Source: Clostridiales bacterium
GTDB taxonomy: Bacteria > Bacillota > Clostridia > Peptostreptococcales > Acidaminobacteraceae
DNA length: 64,000 nt
Direction: 5' to 3'
Assembly: GCA_030446305.1 (NCBI GenBank)
Contig: JASUSA010000001.1
Span: forward strand, 1 to 64,000
Shown: one piece after another, positions 18,478-27,888 of the stretch
Position numbering within the stretch: position 1 is the stretch's first letter
How the letters are laid out: each line of letters starts with the position of its first letter
Position numbers and translations under genes: made by a program
The notes under the pieces: model-generated
The model's input: only the letters and a program-made list of their open reading frames with translations
Database searches by the model: none
What the model was told of the DNA's origin: nothing

Positions 18478-19116
18478 TTACAGGCAGCGAACAAATGCTG
18501 AATGCAAGGCCTCTGCCGTATCATACCGATCAGCCTGATTTAATGCCAGAGCTTTTGCAAGTACATTGAGATGATCCGGTTTAAAGGATTTCAACCTGCT
18601 CTCATAACAACGGTAAAACGTCTTAACGTATGCAAAGATGTCAGAAGTTTCATTGTATTTTTCAGGTTCAAAAAGTGCCTCAGGCGCTGCATATGCAATG
18701 GTTCCCACAATCGAATCCTGTGCTTCATGAGCTGTTGCACTGCCAAAGTCAATAAAGGATATACTGTCGGTTTCATCTACAAGCAAATGTCTTGGGCATA
18801 TATCGCGATGCAGAATATGCCGTTCATGCATCGCACTTAATACCTTTAACCCGTCTAAAAACAGCGCATCAAACGGCTGTTGACTTTGATTCAGCGGTAC
18901 GCCTTCTGCATACTGAATAAACAAATGCATGATTCCGTCTCCCACTTGATAGTCCATAAGTCTGGGAATACCGCGAATGCCATTTAATGCTTTTAAATTT
19001 TTTACTTCTTCAAGCCCGCGATGCAGCGGCAATATTTTTTTCACGCGCTTGGCACGTGTCATCTCATTTATTTCTACTGTGCAATTATCGCTCAGCACAC
19101 GCTCTTTTTCCCACAT
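18478..19116 (-). CDS. Minimal Hanks-type Ser/Thr protein kinase
   Basis: A 212-residue kinase domain with a shortened N-lobe. Catalytic-lobe motifs are complete: ILHRDICPRHLLV (HRD), SFIDFGSA (DFG) and YAAPEALFEPE (APE). The glycine-rich loop is absent, and the ATP lysine is not obvious (RAKRVKKI is the only candidate). No membrane, PASTA or sensor domain is present. The strong AGGAGG is 14 bases from the ATG, so the start could be wrong. It is the last gene of the pseudopilin cluster and might phosphorylate one of those proteins; that is inference. Confidence 0.8.
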   Translation of the reverse strand: MWEKERVLSDNCTVEINEMTRAKRVKKILPLHRGLEEVKNLKALNGIRGIPRLMDYQVGDGIMHLFIQYAEGVPLNQSQQPFDALFLDGLKVLSAMHERHILHRDICPRHLLVDETDSISFIDFGSATAHEAQDSIVGTIAYAAPEALFEPEKYNETSDIFAYVKTFYRCYESRLKSFKPDHLNVLAKALALNQADRYDTAEALHSAFVRCL

Positions 19117-19191
19117 CCTTATAACTTGCCTCCTTTGGCCTCATATATTTTTACTGCATTGGTTCACCGATGATTCAATAGCCATCACCCA

Positions 19192-19800
19192 TTATTGCGA
19201 TGGCGGCCGACAGTGACTGCATGGTCTATAGCCATCCGCTTTCGCCTTTTCAAGTGTCGTCTTAATCTTACTAAGCCTTAAATGATAGCAGCTTCCGGTA
19301 TGATAACATTCTCCCGTTCGTGTAATGTAGACGATGGTACTCTTAGGCTTAATCGTATCACCTGACAAAGCAGCGGATACCGGTACTGAAAACTGCTTTC
19401 TCATAACATTCAGCGGCAGGTTTATATCATATGTAAGGGTCCATACAAAGATGCCCTCATTGTCTAAACTGCTTCCGGCGCTGCTGTAAGCCGATACAAG
19501 CTCCAAATCATCGCATTTGCTCTTAATGCGCTGTGTCCCCCATGCTGCCAGCATCAAACGATTGACCTCTCTTACAGGCAACTCATTTGAAGTTAATGTC
19601 GCAGACATAATAACGGACATTTCTTTTGAAATCGTCTGCATTTCACCAACAACACGTGTTTCGACAAACAGACTATAGACAAACCCTATGGCTGTAAACG
19701 TGATGAGCATCGTAACCGTCATCACAATAAGGCTCTCAATGGCAATACTGCCTCGTCGCCTGCACTTTTTATCTCTCTGTTTTAACAAAGCCCTATTCAT
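19192..19800 (-). CDS. Pseudopilin-like protein with C-terminal cysteine/histidine metal-binding motif
   Basis: A 202-residue protein. A basic N-terminus (KKCRRRGSIAIESLIV) and one hydrophobic helix (about 20-45) give a TadE/TadF-like prepilin shape. The extracytoplasmic part ends with TRTGECYHTGSCYHLR...GYRPCSHCRPP, the YHxxxC plus CxxC pattern resembling an Ada-type zinc site seen at the ends of various clostridial surface proteins. It overlaps the upstream TadG-like gene by 8 bp. The combination of a pilin-like anchor and this metal motif is unusual. Confidence 0.7.
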   Translation of the reverse strand: MNRALLKQRDKKCRRRGSIAIESLIVMTVTMLITFTAIGFVYSLFVETRVVGEMQTISKEMSVIMSATLTSNELPVREVNRLMLAAWGTQRIKSKCDDLELVSAYSSAGSSLDNEGIFVWTLTYDINLPLNVMRKQFSVPVSAALSGDTIKPKSTIVYITRTGECYHTGSCYHLRLSKIKTTLEKAKADGYRPCSHCRPPSQ

Positions 19801-21643
19801 AATGACGCTCCGTCGTCATAATCACTTGATGATCCAGCGTGATCTCCACTTGGTGCCCAACAGCATAGTTTGAAAGCGGTGTGCTAATGTTGGCCTCCAG
19901 AATTGTCTGCAGATAGGCCAGCGTTTCGTCTACCGGCTGCCAAAACAACAATAATCTTAAGTAGTCTTGATAGTACAAATCCGTATCCAGTATATTATTC
20001 GTCTGCGTATGACTGCCTGTAGCATTGGCACCTGTCGCATTGCCACCTGTCGCATTGGCGCTGGCTGCTGCAGAAATATCTTCAACAGTCGATGTCATCA
20101 GCCTTGTTGAGCTCAATTCAAAATCTGCATACGTCTTAACAAGCGGCAGCCCCTTGCCATTATGAAGTGACTTTATATCAAAAATTGATTCGCCAACGCT
20201 CCACGCTGTTACCAGAGCACCTTGGGCAAGTACCTGAAAAGGCATTGGAATGGCAACGGTCACACTGACCACCTGCTGTCTTGCCGTAGCATCTGTCAAC
20301 AATGTCATGGCATTGCTCAATGTTCTCAATGCGAGAATCTTGCCGTCAACAATGGTTTGATTTAATTGATCATCTGTTGTATGCCCGATCAAATACTCAA
20401 CTTCACCTTTATAAACACCTTCTCTATCTGATTTCGTCCCGGGAAAATCAAAATTACGCACGGTTCCAGGATCTTTGCTCTTCAGTACACCTAGGCAATA
20501 TTCATTGATAATCATTTTTTCATCCAGACCAATGGCAATTTGCTTAAAGGCTTCTCTTTTAAGTTTCACCTCATCACGCTCTGAACCGCTTATCATGCCA
20601 ACTGTACTTTCATAATATGTGGATAATGACGCTTTAATTGACTTTAATTTATCCCAGGCACTACTTGATTCACTTGCATATGTATTGCTAAAAGTTTCTG
20701 CCTCTGCCGAAAACTGTCTTTGAAGCCTTTTCAGCCTTTCTTCCAATCGATCGATGTCATCCTTTAAATCCTTTTTATCTTCTTTTAATGCTTTAATCGC
20801 CTCACTAATGGCCGGCTTTTCTGATACTTTTGCATTATCACGTCTTTCTTTTAATTTATCAATCCGATCATCAAGCGTATCCACATCATCTTCTAAGTCA
20901 TCAATATCCTCTTCTATTTTTTTCATATCTGAAATGCTTTCCGATCCTTTTTCTATAAACACTTGAAGTTCTTGTGCAAGGGCTATCGAAGCTGCAACAT
21001 CTTGATCATAGGCATTTTGATCTTCAAATGTCGGACGCGCATCATCAATCACCTGCTTCAGCGCTTGTTTTGCATTTGACAAGTCATCGAGCTGACCTGT
21101 AATCGCAGCAGACGACATGCCGACACAATCGCGCAAATCATTTAACTTATCCGCAACCTTATAACGCTCAAACGTATCAAGAAATTTTTCATTTACTTTT
21201 TTAACGGATTCAAATCGCTGGTAAACACCCTCATTTGCCATTTTTTTATCTGCCCAACTTAAAGCCAGGTCAATCGCCTCAGATACGCCTTCTGCGGAAC
21301 CTGCCAGCAATATCGCTGATTTAAAATATTCAGGTTTTGAGAGCGTTTCATATGAGACATTGTAATAGACGCGATCCTTGTAACCATTTCGGACGATAAG
21401 CTTATTAAAGAGATCATGCATTTGATCACTCTTTTCATAAGCTAAAATACGATAATCATCATAGAGAACGTTGCTGAACCTCGCCAATCGCACCTCCGAG
21501 ACTTCAACACCCGTTATAATCGCATTATTCTCAAGCTTTCGCTCTTCCAGCTGCTGATAAATCATAAAAATACCAAACAAAATAACTGGCACGACGATAA
21601 CGGCAAAAATAGAAACACTGCCACGTGATGCGCGATTCAGCAT
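19793..21643 (-). CDS. TadG-like (DUF5702-type) surface protein with long coiled coil
   Basis: A 616-residue protein with an N-terminal hydrophobic helix (about 10-30) typical of Tad pseudopilins (SRGSVSIFAVIVVPVILFG). A charged coiled coil follows (about 225-320, rich in DDIDDLEDDVDTLDDRIDKL). Near residue 535 a low-complexity NATG repeat occurs three times, encoded by 15-bp DNA repeats. I chose the ATG at 21643, with AGGAGG eight bases upstream, rather than the GTG that overlaps this site. It starts just past the TadE-like stop. It is probably a structural or assembly part of a surface fibre; no other Tad machinery is in the window. Confidence 0.72.
   Translation of the reverse strand: MLNRASRGSVSIFAVIVVPVILFGIFMIYQQLEERKLENNAIITGVEVSEVRLARFSNVLYDDYRILAYEKSDQMHDLFNKLIVRNGYKDRVYYNVSYETLSKPEYFKSAILLAGSAEGVSEAIDLALSWADKKMANEGVYQRFESVKKVNEKFLDTFERYKVADKLNDLRDCVGMSSAAITGQLDDLSNAKQALKQVIDDARPTFEDQNAYDQDVAASIALAQELQVFIEKGSESISDMKKIEEDIDDLEDDVDTLDDRIDKLKERRDNAKVSEKPAISEAIKALKEDKKDLKDDIDRLEERLKRLQRQFSAEAETFSNTYASESSSAWDKLKSIKASLSTYYESTVGMISGSERDEVKLKREAFKQIAIGLDEKMIINEYCLGVLKSKDPGTVRNFDFPGTKSDREGVYKGEVEYLIGHTTDDQLNQTIVDGKILALRTLSNAMTLLTDATARQQVVSVTVAIPMPFQVLAQGALVTAWSVGESIFDIKSLHNGKGLPLVKTYADFELSSTRLMTSTVEDISAAASANATGGNATGANATGSHTQTNNILDTDLYYQDYLRLLLFWQPVDETLAYLQTILEANISTPLSNYAVGHQVEITLDHQVIMTTERHYE
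20018..20066. repeat. Tandem 15-bp repeat inside the TadG-like gene
   Basis: Three near-identical units of GCATTGGCACCTGTC encode the ANATG/GNATG low-complexity stretch. The repeat keeps the reading frame. Confidence 0.6.
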
Positions 21644-21648
21644 TTCTG

Positions 21649-22053
21649 TCACCTCCTGAACAAATTAGCCGCTTCATTAACATACTGTTTAAGCAAAAGC
21701 ATACGTCTATAGTTAAATTTATAATCACGACGTTCAAGTTCTACCTCAGCTAATTCCTCCCCCAGTGCTGTATTAATCCCATTTTCAATGGTAAATGTCT
21801 CATGGCTCTTGTAACGTTTCAGCAAACCAAGATTATTCACTTCGATATCGGCTATAAGCCCACTGCCGTTTTGCGGCACGGATACATTGCCATTGCCCGG
21901 TAAAGGGGGCACGCCGTTCACAGTTTCCAAAAAGCTATTTTCCATTTCAATTGCAGCATAGGTCTCCATTGCAATATCAATAAAAAAGCCTAAGATGCCC
22001 AATAACAGAATAAAGACAACCGTAAAGGCAATTGTCGTTTCAAGTGTTAGCAT
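21649..22053 (-). CDS. TadE-like pseudopilin
   Basis: A 134-residue protein with an N-terminal hydrophobic helix beginning at once after the start (LTLETTIAFTVVFILLLGILGFF) and a glutamate near the cleavage-type position, as in TadE-like pseudopilins. The ATG at 22053, five bases after GGAGG, was chosen over the track's TTG. Its stop TGA lies inside the ribosome binding site of the TadG-like gene. It is the first gene of a four-gene unit with the TadG-like protein, the Cys/His pseudopilin and the kinase. Confidence 0.72.
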   Translation of the reverse strand: MLTLETTIAFTVVFILLLGILGFFIDIAMETYAAIEMENSFLETVNGVPPLPGNGNVSVPQNGSGLIADIEVNNLGLLKRYKSHETFTIENGINTALGEELAEVELERRDYKFNYRRMLLLKQYVNEAANLFRR

Positions 22054-22227
22054 GAATACCTCCAAGATTTAATTTAACATATTTGTTATATTTTTACATT
22101 TTAGCATAAAAAAATGAACCCCACAACTGTTAATCGTCATCATTTGTCATGAATTATCATCATTTGATGTCCACTATAATTGATTAATCATTCGTCATTG
22201 GGATCATTGTCAAATTTGAGGCTTTCG

Positions 22228-23616
22228 TTATGCATTTTTATCCAAGCCATATTTATGTCTTTTACGTGTAATCGTCGATGGGTCAACCTTTAATATTTCT
22301 GAAGCTTCGCCAAGGCCATACTGTGAAAGAACAAAAGCCAGTAACGCTTTTTCATAATTTTCAACAGATGTTTTCAAAGAAAAATCACTGGCTTTAAAAG
22401 TGTCTTCATTGAATAAATGATTTTCATTAACCTGTCGTGCGCTTTCATGCAAAAATAATTCTGGGAAATAAACAAACTCCAACTTTTCATTATCACTCAT
22501 GATGACAAGGCGTTCAATAAAGTTCTTAAGCTCTCGCACATTACCAGGCCAGTGATATGCCGTTAAATCTTTGTATGCCGTAGGGGTTAGTAATTTAATT
22601 TTATCGTATCGCTTACAAAACATTGCCAGAAAATATTTGCTGAGTATGCGAATATCTTCAGGTCTTTCCCACAGTGGCGAAATTGTCAGCGGCAAGACGT
22701 TAATACGATAATAGAGATCTGCTCTAAATGTTTTCTCCGCCACCTTATGTTCCAAGACAGCATTCGTTGCCGTAATCAGTCGAAATCTTATCTCACGCGA
22801 TTTCAATGCCCCAATGCGCTGTACCTTTTTTTCTTCAAGCACTTTCAGCAGTTTCCCCTGCAAATTTAATGAAAGGGAATCTATCTCGTCGAGAAAGAGC
22901 GTTCCATTCTCTGCCGTTTCAATCAAACCAGGCTTTCCCGTTGCCAGCGCACCTGTAAATGCCCCTTTTTCATAGCCAAACAGCATTGATTCAAGCAGCG
23001 TCTCTGGGAATGCTGCACAATTGACTTCAACGAGTTCATGACTGCCAAAGCGACTCTCATTGTGAATATATCGCGCCAAAACACTTTTACCCGTTCCGGA
23101 TTCTCCTGTAATGAGTACTGCCGTATCAACTTTCGAGACGCGCTTTGCCTGTGCAATGAGCCGTTTCATTGATGCACTCTCATAAATCAAATCCGGTGAT
23201 TTATCACCTATTTGTTTAAGCTCTCGGTCTGTACTTTCGCCTTCCATCCAGACGCTCATCAACAGTTCCTGCAAATGCCCCATGATCATGGACATAACAT
23301 AAAGAACGTCGCCATTTTCATCCAAAATAGGTGATGAGAAGCCAATGATTTTGTGCGCTTTCCCTTCATCCGTATAATAAGTATTTGACAAAAATGCAGG
23401 CTTTTTGCTTTCTCTTACGCTTTTTGTAATATTGCGTTTAATCAATCCTTCCCGATACATTTCATCAAAGTTCAGCACCATAAATGCCGCTCTCTCCATA
23501 TCTACTAAATCCAGCATTGACTGATTTACATAGGTTACAGAGCCATTTTTATCTGTTACAAAGATGCCGAACACCATGTTGTCCAGCATCATTTCATATA
23601 GTGCTGCATCACTCAT
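22228..23616 (-). CDS. Sigma-54-dependent transcriptional activator (PAS-AAA+-HTH)
   Basis: A 462-residue enhancer-binding protein. A PAS domain (about 8-110) senses an unknown signal. The AAA+ domain (about 150-380) has Walker A GESGTGKS, the sigma-54 contact loop KGAFTGA, and the FLDEIDSL Walker B. The C-terminus has a Fis-like helix-turn-helix (LGEASEILKVDPSTITRKRHKYGL). The start was moved to the ATG at 23616 because GGGGG lies eight bases upstream. The adjacent upstream gene is an amidohydrolase with a sigma-54-type promoter and TGCA palindromes, so that gene is the likely target. Confidence 0.9.
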   Translation of the reverse strand: MSDAALYEMMLDNMVFGIFVTDKNGSVTYVNQSMLDLVDMERAAFMVLNFDEMYREGLIKRNITKSVRESKKPAFLSNTYYTDEGKAHKIIGFSSPILDENGDVLYVMSMIMGHLQELLMSVWMEGESTDRELKQIGDKSPDLIYESASMKRLIAQAKRVSKVDTAVLITGESGTGKSVLARYIHNESRFGSHELVEVNCAAFPETLLESMLFGYEKGAFTGALATGKPGLIETAENGTLFLDEIDSLSLNLQGKLLKVLEEKKVQRIGALKSREIRFRLITATNAVLEHKVAEKTFRADLYYRINVLPLTISPLWERPEDIRILSKYFLAMFCKRYDKIKLLTPTAYKDLTAYHWPGNVRELKNFIERLVIMSDNEKLEFVYFPELFLHESARQVNENHLFNEDTFKASDFSLKTSVENYEKALLAFVLSQYGLGEASEILKVDPSTITRKRHKYGLDKNA

Positions 23617-23719
23617 CGAATTTCCCCCTTTACATGCATACAGCATAAACGCCTATGTGCCAAATCACCATTTTTAAATCCATTAACGGCATCTCGAACA
23701 CGCTTTTAGCGCTTATTAT

Positions 23720-23882
23720 CCTCAATCTCTCAATTTCCTATTCTCCTATTCTCTTATTCTCTTATTCTCTTATTCTCTTAATTTCTTAATTTCTTATTCT
23801 CTCATTTTCTTATTTTCTTAATCTCTCAATCTCTTATTCTCTTATTTTCTCATTTTCTTTATATCTTCGCTTAATATTCTCA
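23720..23882. repeat. Degenerate tandem repeat, unit 8-9 bp (TTATTCTC-like)
   Basis: About eighteen imperfect TTATTCTC/TTAATTTC units fill the gap between the amidohydrolase stop and the activator gene. No ORF or hairpin terminator is seen in this 300-bp gap. It resembles in style, but not in sequence, the repeat at 4930-5105. Confidence 0.7.
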
Positions 23883-23920
23883 TTTTCTGTCCTGATCTGC
23901 AACTACTAATAGTAATAATT

Positions 23921-25171
23921 TTATAAGATTTCAAGCGGCAGTTCATAAAGGCGAATGGCATTGTTTCTTAATATATCCTTTGCTATTTGAACAGCAACAG
24001 GCTCAGTGACAATACCATCGTCGATCATCCCTGCCAACGCCAGATAAACAGCTCTTCTGCCGGTCTTTGCACAGGTAAAGAGAAATCGCTCGCCTAAGAG
24101 CGTATCTGAACCATATAAAATCTTTTTCCAAAGTGCTGGCACTTCCAAAAAATTTCTCAGCATTTTGGCGATTATCGTTGGATCATTGGCAAACATCACT
24201 CTTCCTGAAATATCAATGTAGACATTGTTGACTGTCAGCGGTTTAGACGCCATCGCCATTAACTTTGCATTGTCAAACATTGGGTAACCTGCGTGCAGCA
24301 GCACAATTTTCGCTTGATACGTTGTTTCATCTTTCAAAAAATTACTTAGGTTGATAGGATTGGTTACATCAATGTGTCCATCAATCAGTGCCGTATGAAG
24401 CTGAACCGGCATTCCGTTTTGCGCCGACTTCTCCATTACCTTCCATACGATAAAATCCTGAAATGCACGGTAGGCGTTTGCATCACCGCTGCGCGCTGCT
24501 TCGTAAAGTTTATTGCCGGTTTCCGAAGGCTTTTCAAAATACAGGCTCCTCACATAGGCGGAAATAATTTTATAACCCTTATAGCCTTTCAATTTGTAGT
24601 CGTCCAATACGCGGTCGACCATTGCCATATACGTATCGAAGTCGGGATCATCGCATACGCCATAAGTCTTTTTTATCTCACTCAGTATATAACCAAAACT
24701 CAATACATAAGGTTTTGCCATAGGCCGATCCGTTACAAAATAATCGCCAAACGGATACATCAATGGATCTATCATTGGTATTAGTGAAATGTTGGCTTCA
24801 TCCTTTAACGCTTCCGGCAAAAATAGATTTGAAATGACGTGCTCGACATTTCCCATTTTCATAAAATCATTAAATGTCTGCTTAAGATCACAGCGTTTTG
24901 CTTCATAGGCAACGGCAAGCTTTTTATATTGACTGGCTTGATTCAAATCTTCAGGTATAAAACCATAATAATTCACATAAGCCTCTTCGTGTAGCGCTTC
25001 CAAATATGGAAATCCAAAAGAACTCTGTATCGGCGGCAAGTATACATCAGACGCTGGAAGCAACGGTTTAATATAAGCCCCCAGCTCATTTACAGCCTGC
25101 GTTATCCCAACATGTGCATGATCATCTACAATTGAAATAGTATCCGTGATACGTCTTAACTCAAAATACAT
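23921..25171 (-). CDS. Amidohydrolase family protein (PF04909-like), sigma-54 target
   Basis: A 416-residue metal-dependent TIM-barrel hydrolase or decarboxylase. Metal-site motifs are DDHAHVG (near residue 18), PVQLHTAL (near 252), VLLHAGYP (near 290) and LYGSDT (near 355). It is similar in type to FluG-like and uronate-isomerase-like amidohydrolases; the substrate is unknown. GGAGG precedes the ATG. It is controlled by its own upstream region with a -24/-12 element and lies next to a sigma-54 activator, so it is probably induced by a specific substrate sensed through the PAS domain. Confidence 0.82.
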   Translation of the reverse strand: MYFELRRITDTISIVDDHAHVGITQAVNELGAYIKPLLPASDVYLPPIQSSFGFPYLEALHEEAYVNYYGFIPEDLNQASQYKKLAVAYEAKRCDLKQTFNDFMKMGNVEHVISNLFLPEALKDEANISLIPMIDPLMYPFGDYFVTDRPMAKPYVLSFGYILSEIKKTYGVCDDPDFDTYMAMVDRVLDDYKLKGYKGYKIISAYVRSLYFEKPSETGNKLYEAARSGDANAYRAFQDFIVWKVMEKSAQNGMPVQLHTALIDGHIDVTNPINLSNFLKDETTYQAKIVLLHAGYPMFDNAKLMAMASKPLTVNNVYIDISGRVMFANDPTIIAKMLRNFLEVPALWKKILYGSDTLLGERFLFTCAKTGRRAVYLALAGMIDDGIVTEPVAVQIAKDILRNNAIRLYELPLEIL

Positions 25172-25232
25172 ATTGACCTCCTATTCAAATAGCCGCGTGT
25201 CTTTTATCATCACACGATACAAATTATTTATA

Positions 25233-25249
25233 CGCAAGCTTCATGCCAA
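25233..25249 (-). promoter_or_regulatory. Sigma-54 (-24/-12) promoter of the amidohydrolase
   Basis: The minus strand reads TTGGCATGAAGCTTGCG. GG and GC are separated by exactly ten bases, matching TGGCAYG-N4-TTGC. Predicted transcription start is near 25222, about 50 bp before the ATG. The -24 half overlaps a perfect 11-bp inverted repeat (ATGCCAATTAG...CTAATTGGCAT, 25243-25272). Confidence 0.7.
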
Positions 25250-25320
25250 TTAGACAAAGGGCTAATTGGCATGATTCGGTGCATTTTTCGATATGAAAAC
25301 CGGCTTCTTTTAAATATTCG

Positions 25321-25437
25321 TGCACATTTGCATTACTTTGATTTGCAGCCTTGTATTTTCATGCAATATTGCATGCTATTTAAGATACACATTTATCATC
25401 TTGGGAATTCCAACAATCATGCTCGTGCAAAATTGCA
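25321..25437. promoter_or_regulatory. Three TGCA-N4-TGCA upstream activator sites
   Basis: TGCACATTTGCA (25321-25332), TGCAATATTGCA (25362-25373) and TGCAAAATTGCA (25426-25437). Centres are 41 and 64 bp apart, close to four and six helical turns. They lie about 105-210 bp upstream of the predicted start, the usual place for sigma-54 enhancers. A fourth, weaker match (TGCATATCGCAT) is at 25472. Confidence 0.6.
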
Positions 25438-25506
25438 CGTTTTACATGTACATAGCCACGCACGTTTCGCGTGCATATCGCATGCTTAACCATCCCTTTC
25501 AAAAAC

Positions 25507-25570
25507 AGAAAATGCACCTTTTCACCATACGATTCTTAATCGTCGTACCATTGTGAAAGGTGCATTTTTT
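25507..25570 (-). terminator. Terminator of typA
   Basis: A long hairpin whose outer stem is AAATGCACCTTT(T)CAC/GTGAAAGGTGCATTT with an inner dyad ACGATT-ctt-AATCGT. It lies 60 bp past the typA stop, has T runs on both strands, and insulates typA from the sigma-54 region. Confidence 0.75.
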
Positions 25571-25631
25571 ATATACCGTCCATAAAGGACATGCTCATTC
25601 TAACTAAAACTTATTTTCAACCGTATGCCGA

Positions 25632-27479
25632 CTAACCGATTTCTCGGTCCGTCAATTCACGGTTGACGCGATTTCGCGCACGTACACGATCCGTTTCGTT
25701 CAAAATGCGTTTACGCAAACGAAGTGAATCAGGTGTAATTTCCAAAAGCTCATCGTCTTCAATAAATGTCAGTGCTTCTTCCATGGTAAAGATTTTAGGC
25801 GGCAGCAATTTAATGGCATCATCTGAACCAGAAGCGCGCGTATTGGTCAATTTTTTATTTTTGGTCGGATTAACCGTCATATCGTCTTTACGAGAGTTAA
25901 TCCCAATAATCATGCCCTCATACACGTCTGTGCCGGCATCAATGGTCATAACAGCGCGTTCAGACAAATTGAAAAGTGAATATGCCATTGCCGTTCCACC
26001 TGTTTGGGAAACGAGCACACCGTTGTTACGCTTTGGAATTTCACCTTTGTACGGTTCGTATTCATAAAAAGATCGAAGCAAAATGCCTTCACCGCGCGTT
26101 GTATTGATAAAATCACTGCGATAGCCTAAAAGGCCGCGTGTTGGTACAGTAAATTCAATACGCGTATGGCCATCTTCCGTTGACATCGTCTCCATTTGTC
26201 CTTTACGCTGATTGAGTTCTGATATGACGGCACCCGCATATTCATCCGGTACAATTGCCGTCACTTTTTCAATTGGTTCGCAGCGTGCACCGTCAATGAC
26301 TTTTGTGAGAACTTGCGGTTTTGACACGGCAATCTCATAACCTTCACGGCGCATGTTTTCGAGCAGAATGGATAAGTGCAGTTCGCCTCTTCCTGAAACC
26401 TTAAAACCATCTTGAACAGAGTCCAGTGCTTCAACGCGTAAGCCGACATTGACTTCGAGCTCTTTCTCCAGACGGCTTTTAATATGGCGGCTGGTGACAA
26501 ATTTACCGCTCTTGCCGCAGAAAGGTGAATCATTTATCAGAAAGTTCATTGATAGTGTTGGTTCTTCAATTTCGATAAGCGGCATTGGATCAATAGCATC
26601 CGGCGCACAGATGGTTTCGCCAATCGATAAATCTGCAATTCCAGAAATAACGACCATGTCGCCAGCTACTGCTGATTTAGCCTCAGTTTTAGCCAATCCC
26701 TCATATACATAGAGTTTGCCGATTTTCGACTTTACAACACTACCATCTCGCTTGCACACAGCAACCTGTCCGCCTTGCTCAATCGTTCCCTGTACAACGC
26801 GGCCTATTCCAAGTCTGCCGACGTATTCATCATATCCAAGCGAGGATATCTGCATTTTTAAAGGCGCTTCTACTGGCGCGTCATACGGTTTGACATGACT
26901 TAAAATCGTCTCGAAAAGCGGCGTTAAATCAGTGCTGTCATCTTCGATTTCGTATTTTGCAATACCTTGTTTCGCAATACCGTAGATTATTGGAAATTCG
27001 AGCTGTTCATCAGATGCATCAAGCTCAACAAAGAGATCAAATGTCAGATTGACAACTTCTTCTGCACGCTGATCTTTTTTATCAATTTTGTTAATCATCA
27101 GAATTGGTCTTAAGCCACACTCAAGTGATTTCTTGAGGACAAACCGCGTTTGCGGCATTGGACCTTCACTTGAATCCACCAACAGAATAACCGCATCGAC
27201 GGTTTTCATAATTCGCTCAACTTCTGAAGAGAAGTCAGCATGCCCCGGTGTATCTACAATGTTGATTTTATAATCCTTGTACATAATGGAACAATTTTTG
27301 GAATAAATCGTTATTCCACGTTCTCTTTCGAGATCATTGCTGTCCATAACACACTCAGGAACGGCCTCATTGGCTCTAAAAACACCACTTTGGCTTAAAA
27401 ATGCATCAACGAGTGTCGATTTCCCGGCATCGACGTGTGCAATAACGGCAATATTAATGATCCCTTTACGATTTGACAT
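25632..27479 (-). CDS. typA: Translational GTPase TypA/BipA
   Basis: A 615-residue ribosome-associated GTPase of the EF-G family that helps 50S assembly under stress. G1 is [10 protein letters not shown]3 is DTPGHADF and G4 is NKID; a C-terminal EF-G-like domain and the BipA-specific domain are present ([17 protein letters not shown] near residue 435). It is transcribed alone, from a strong promoter about 120 bp upstream to the hairpin at 25507. Confidence 0.95.
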   Translation of the reverse strand: MSNRKGIINIAVIAHVDAGKSTLVDAFLSQSGVFRANEAVPECVMDSNDLERERGITIYSKNCSIMYKDYKINIVDTPGHADFSSEVERIMKTVDAVILLVDSSEGPMPQTRFVLKKSLECGLRPILMINKIDKKDQRAEEVVNLTFDLFVELDASDEQLEFPIIYGIAKQGIAKYEIEDDSTDLTPLFETILSHVKPYDAPVEAPLKMQISSLGYDEYVGRLGIGRVVQGTIEQGGQVAVCKRDGSVVKSKIGKLYVYEGLAKTEAKSAVAGDMVVISGIADLSIGETICAPDAIDPMPLIEIEEPTLSMNFLINDSPFCGKSGKFVTSRHIKSRLEKELEVNVGLRVEALDSVQDGFKVSGRGELHLSILLENMRREGYEIAVSKPQVLTKVIDGARCEPIEKVTAIVPDEYAGAVISELNQRKGQMETMSTEDGHTRIEFTVPTRGLLGYRSDFINTTRGEGILLRSFYEYEPYKGEIPKRNNGVLVSQTGGTAMAYSLFNLSERAVMTIDAGTDVYEGMIIGINSRKDDMTVNPTKNKKLTNTRASGSDDAIKLLPPKIFTMEEALTFIEDDELLEITPDSLRLRKRILNETDRVRARNRVNRELTDREIG

Positions 27480-27602
27480 TTTTTACTCCTAATCTAATAT
27501 GATACGTTTAACCTGCGCTGGCAAGCGCATTTATAAAAAAGCTGTCCTGTCCGTCCTGTTATCGGCCCATTGCAGCATGGTGACACACTAATATTGTATT
27601 TC

Positions 27603-27631
27603 ATAATAGTCACAACAGGCATAGCTGTCAA
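27603..27631 (-). promoter_or_regulatory. Promoter of typA
   Basis: TTGACA, 17-base spacer, TATTAT on the minus strand. The resulting leader is about 120 nt and contains a small GCGC-ttgcca-GCGC hairpin near the start codon. The rest of the 27480-27888 gap shows AT-rich palindromic sequence around 27680-27710 but no gene. Confidence 0.7.
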
Positions 27632-27847
27632 AATGATTGCGTCTATCGTCAAGCGTCTTCTCTCTGATTCTTCCTATTATTGTATACAACTTATATATTG
27701 TATAACACTTTTGGTTTAAAAGATACTTAAAGTTTTAATTTAACAGTAAGTTTACAAATGAGGCAATTGCAGACGGCTGTGTAATCGCCTTTTCTCATTA
27801 GCGCAATCAATTGGCTGTATCCCAGATTAGCTTCGATGAAGCGCATA

Positions 27848-27886
27848 AAAAAACATCACCGCTTAATGCTAGTGATGCCATGTGCG
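27848..27886 (-). terminator. Terminator of the DRTGG/hydrogenase-like operon
   Basis: CATCAC...GTGATG stem followed by seven T on the minus strand, three bases past the stop of the last small gene. Confidence 0.8.
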
Positions 27887-27888
27887 AA

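Noticed and set aside
25271-25556. Two overlapping plus-strand ORFs (72 and 78 residues) in the gap before the amidohydrolase
   Set aside because: The sequence is explained by the activator palindromes and the typA terminator; there is no ribosome binding site and the translations are low-complexity.
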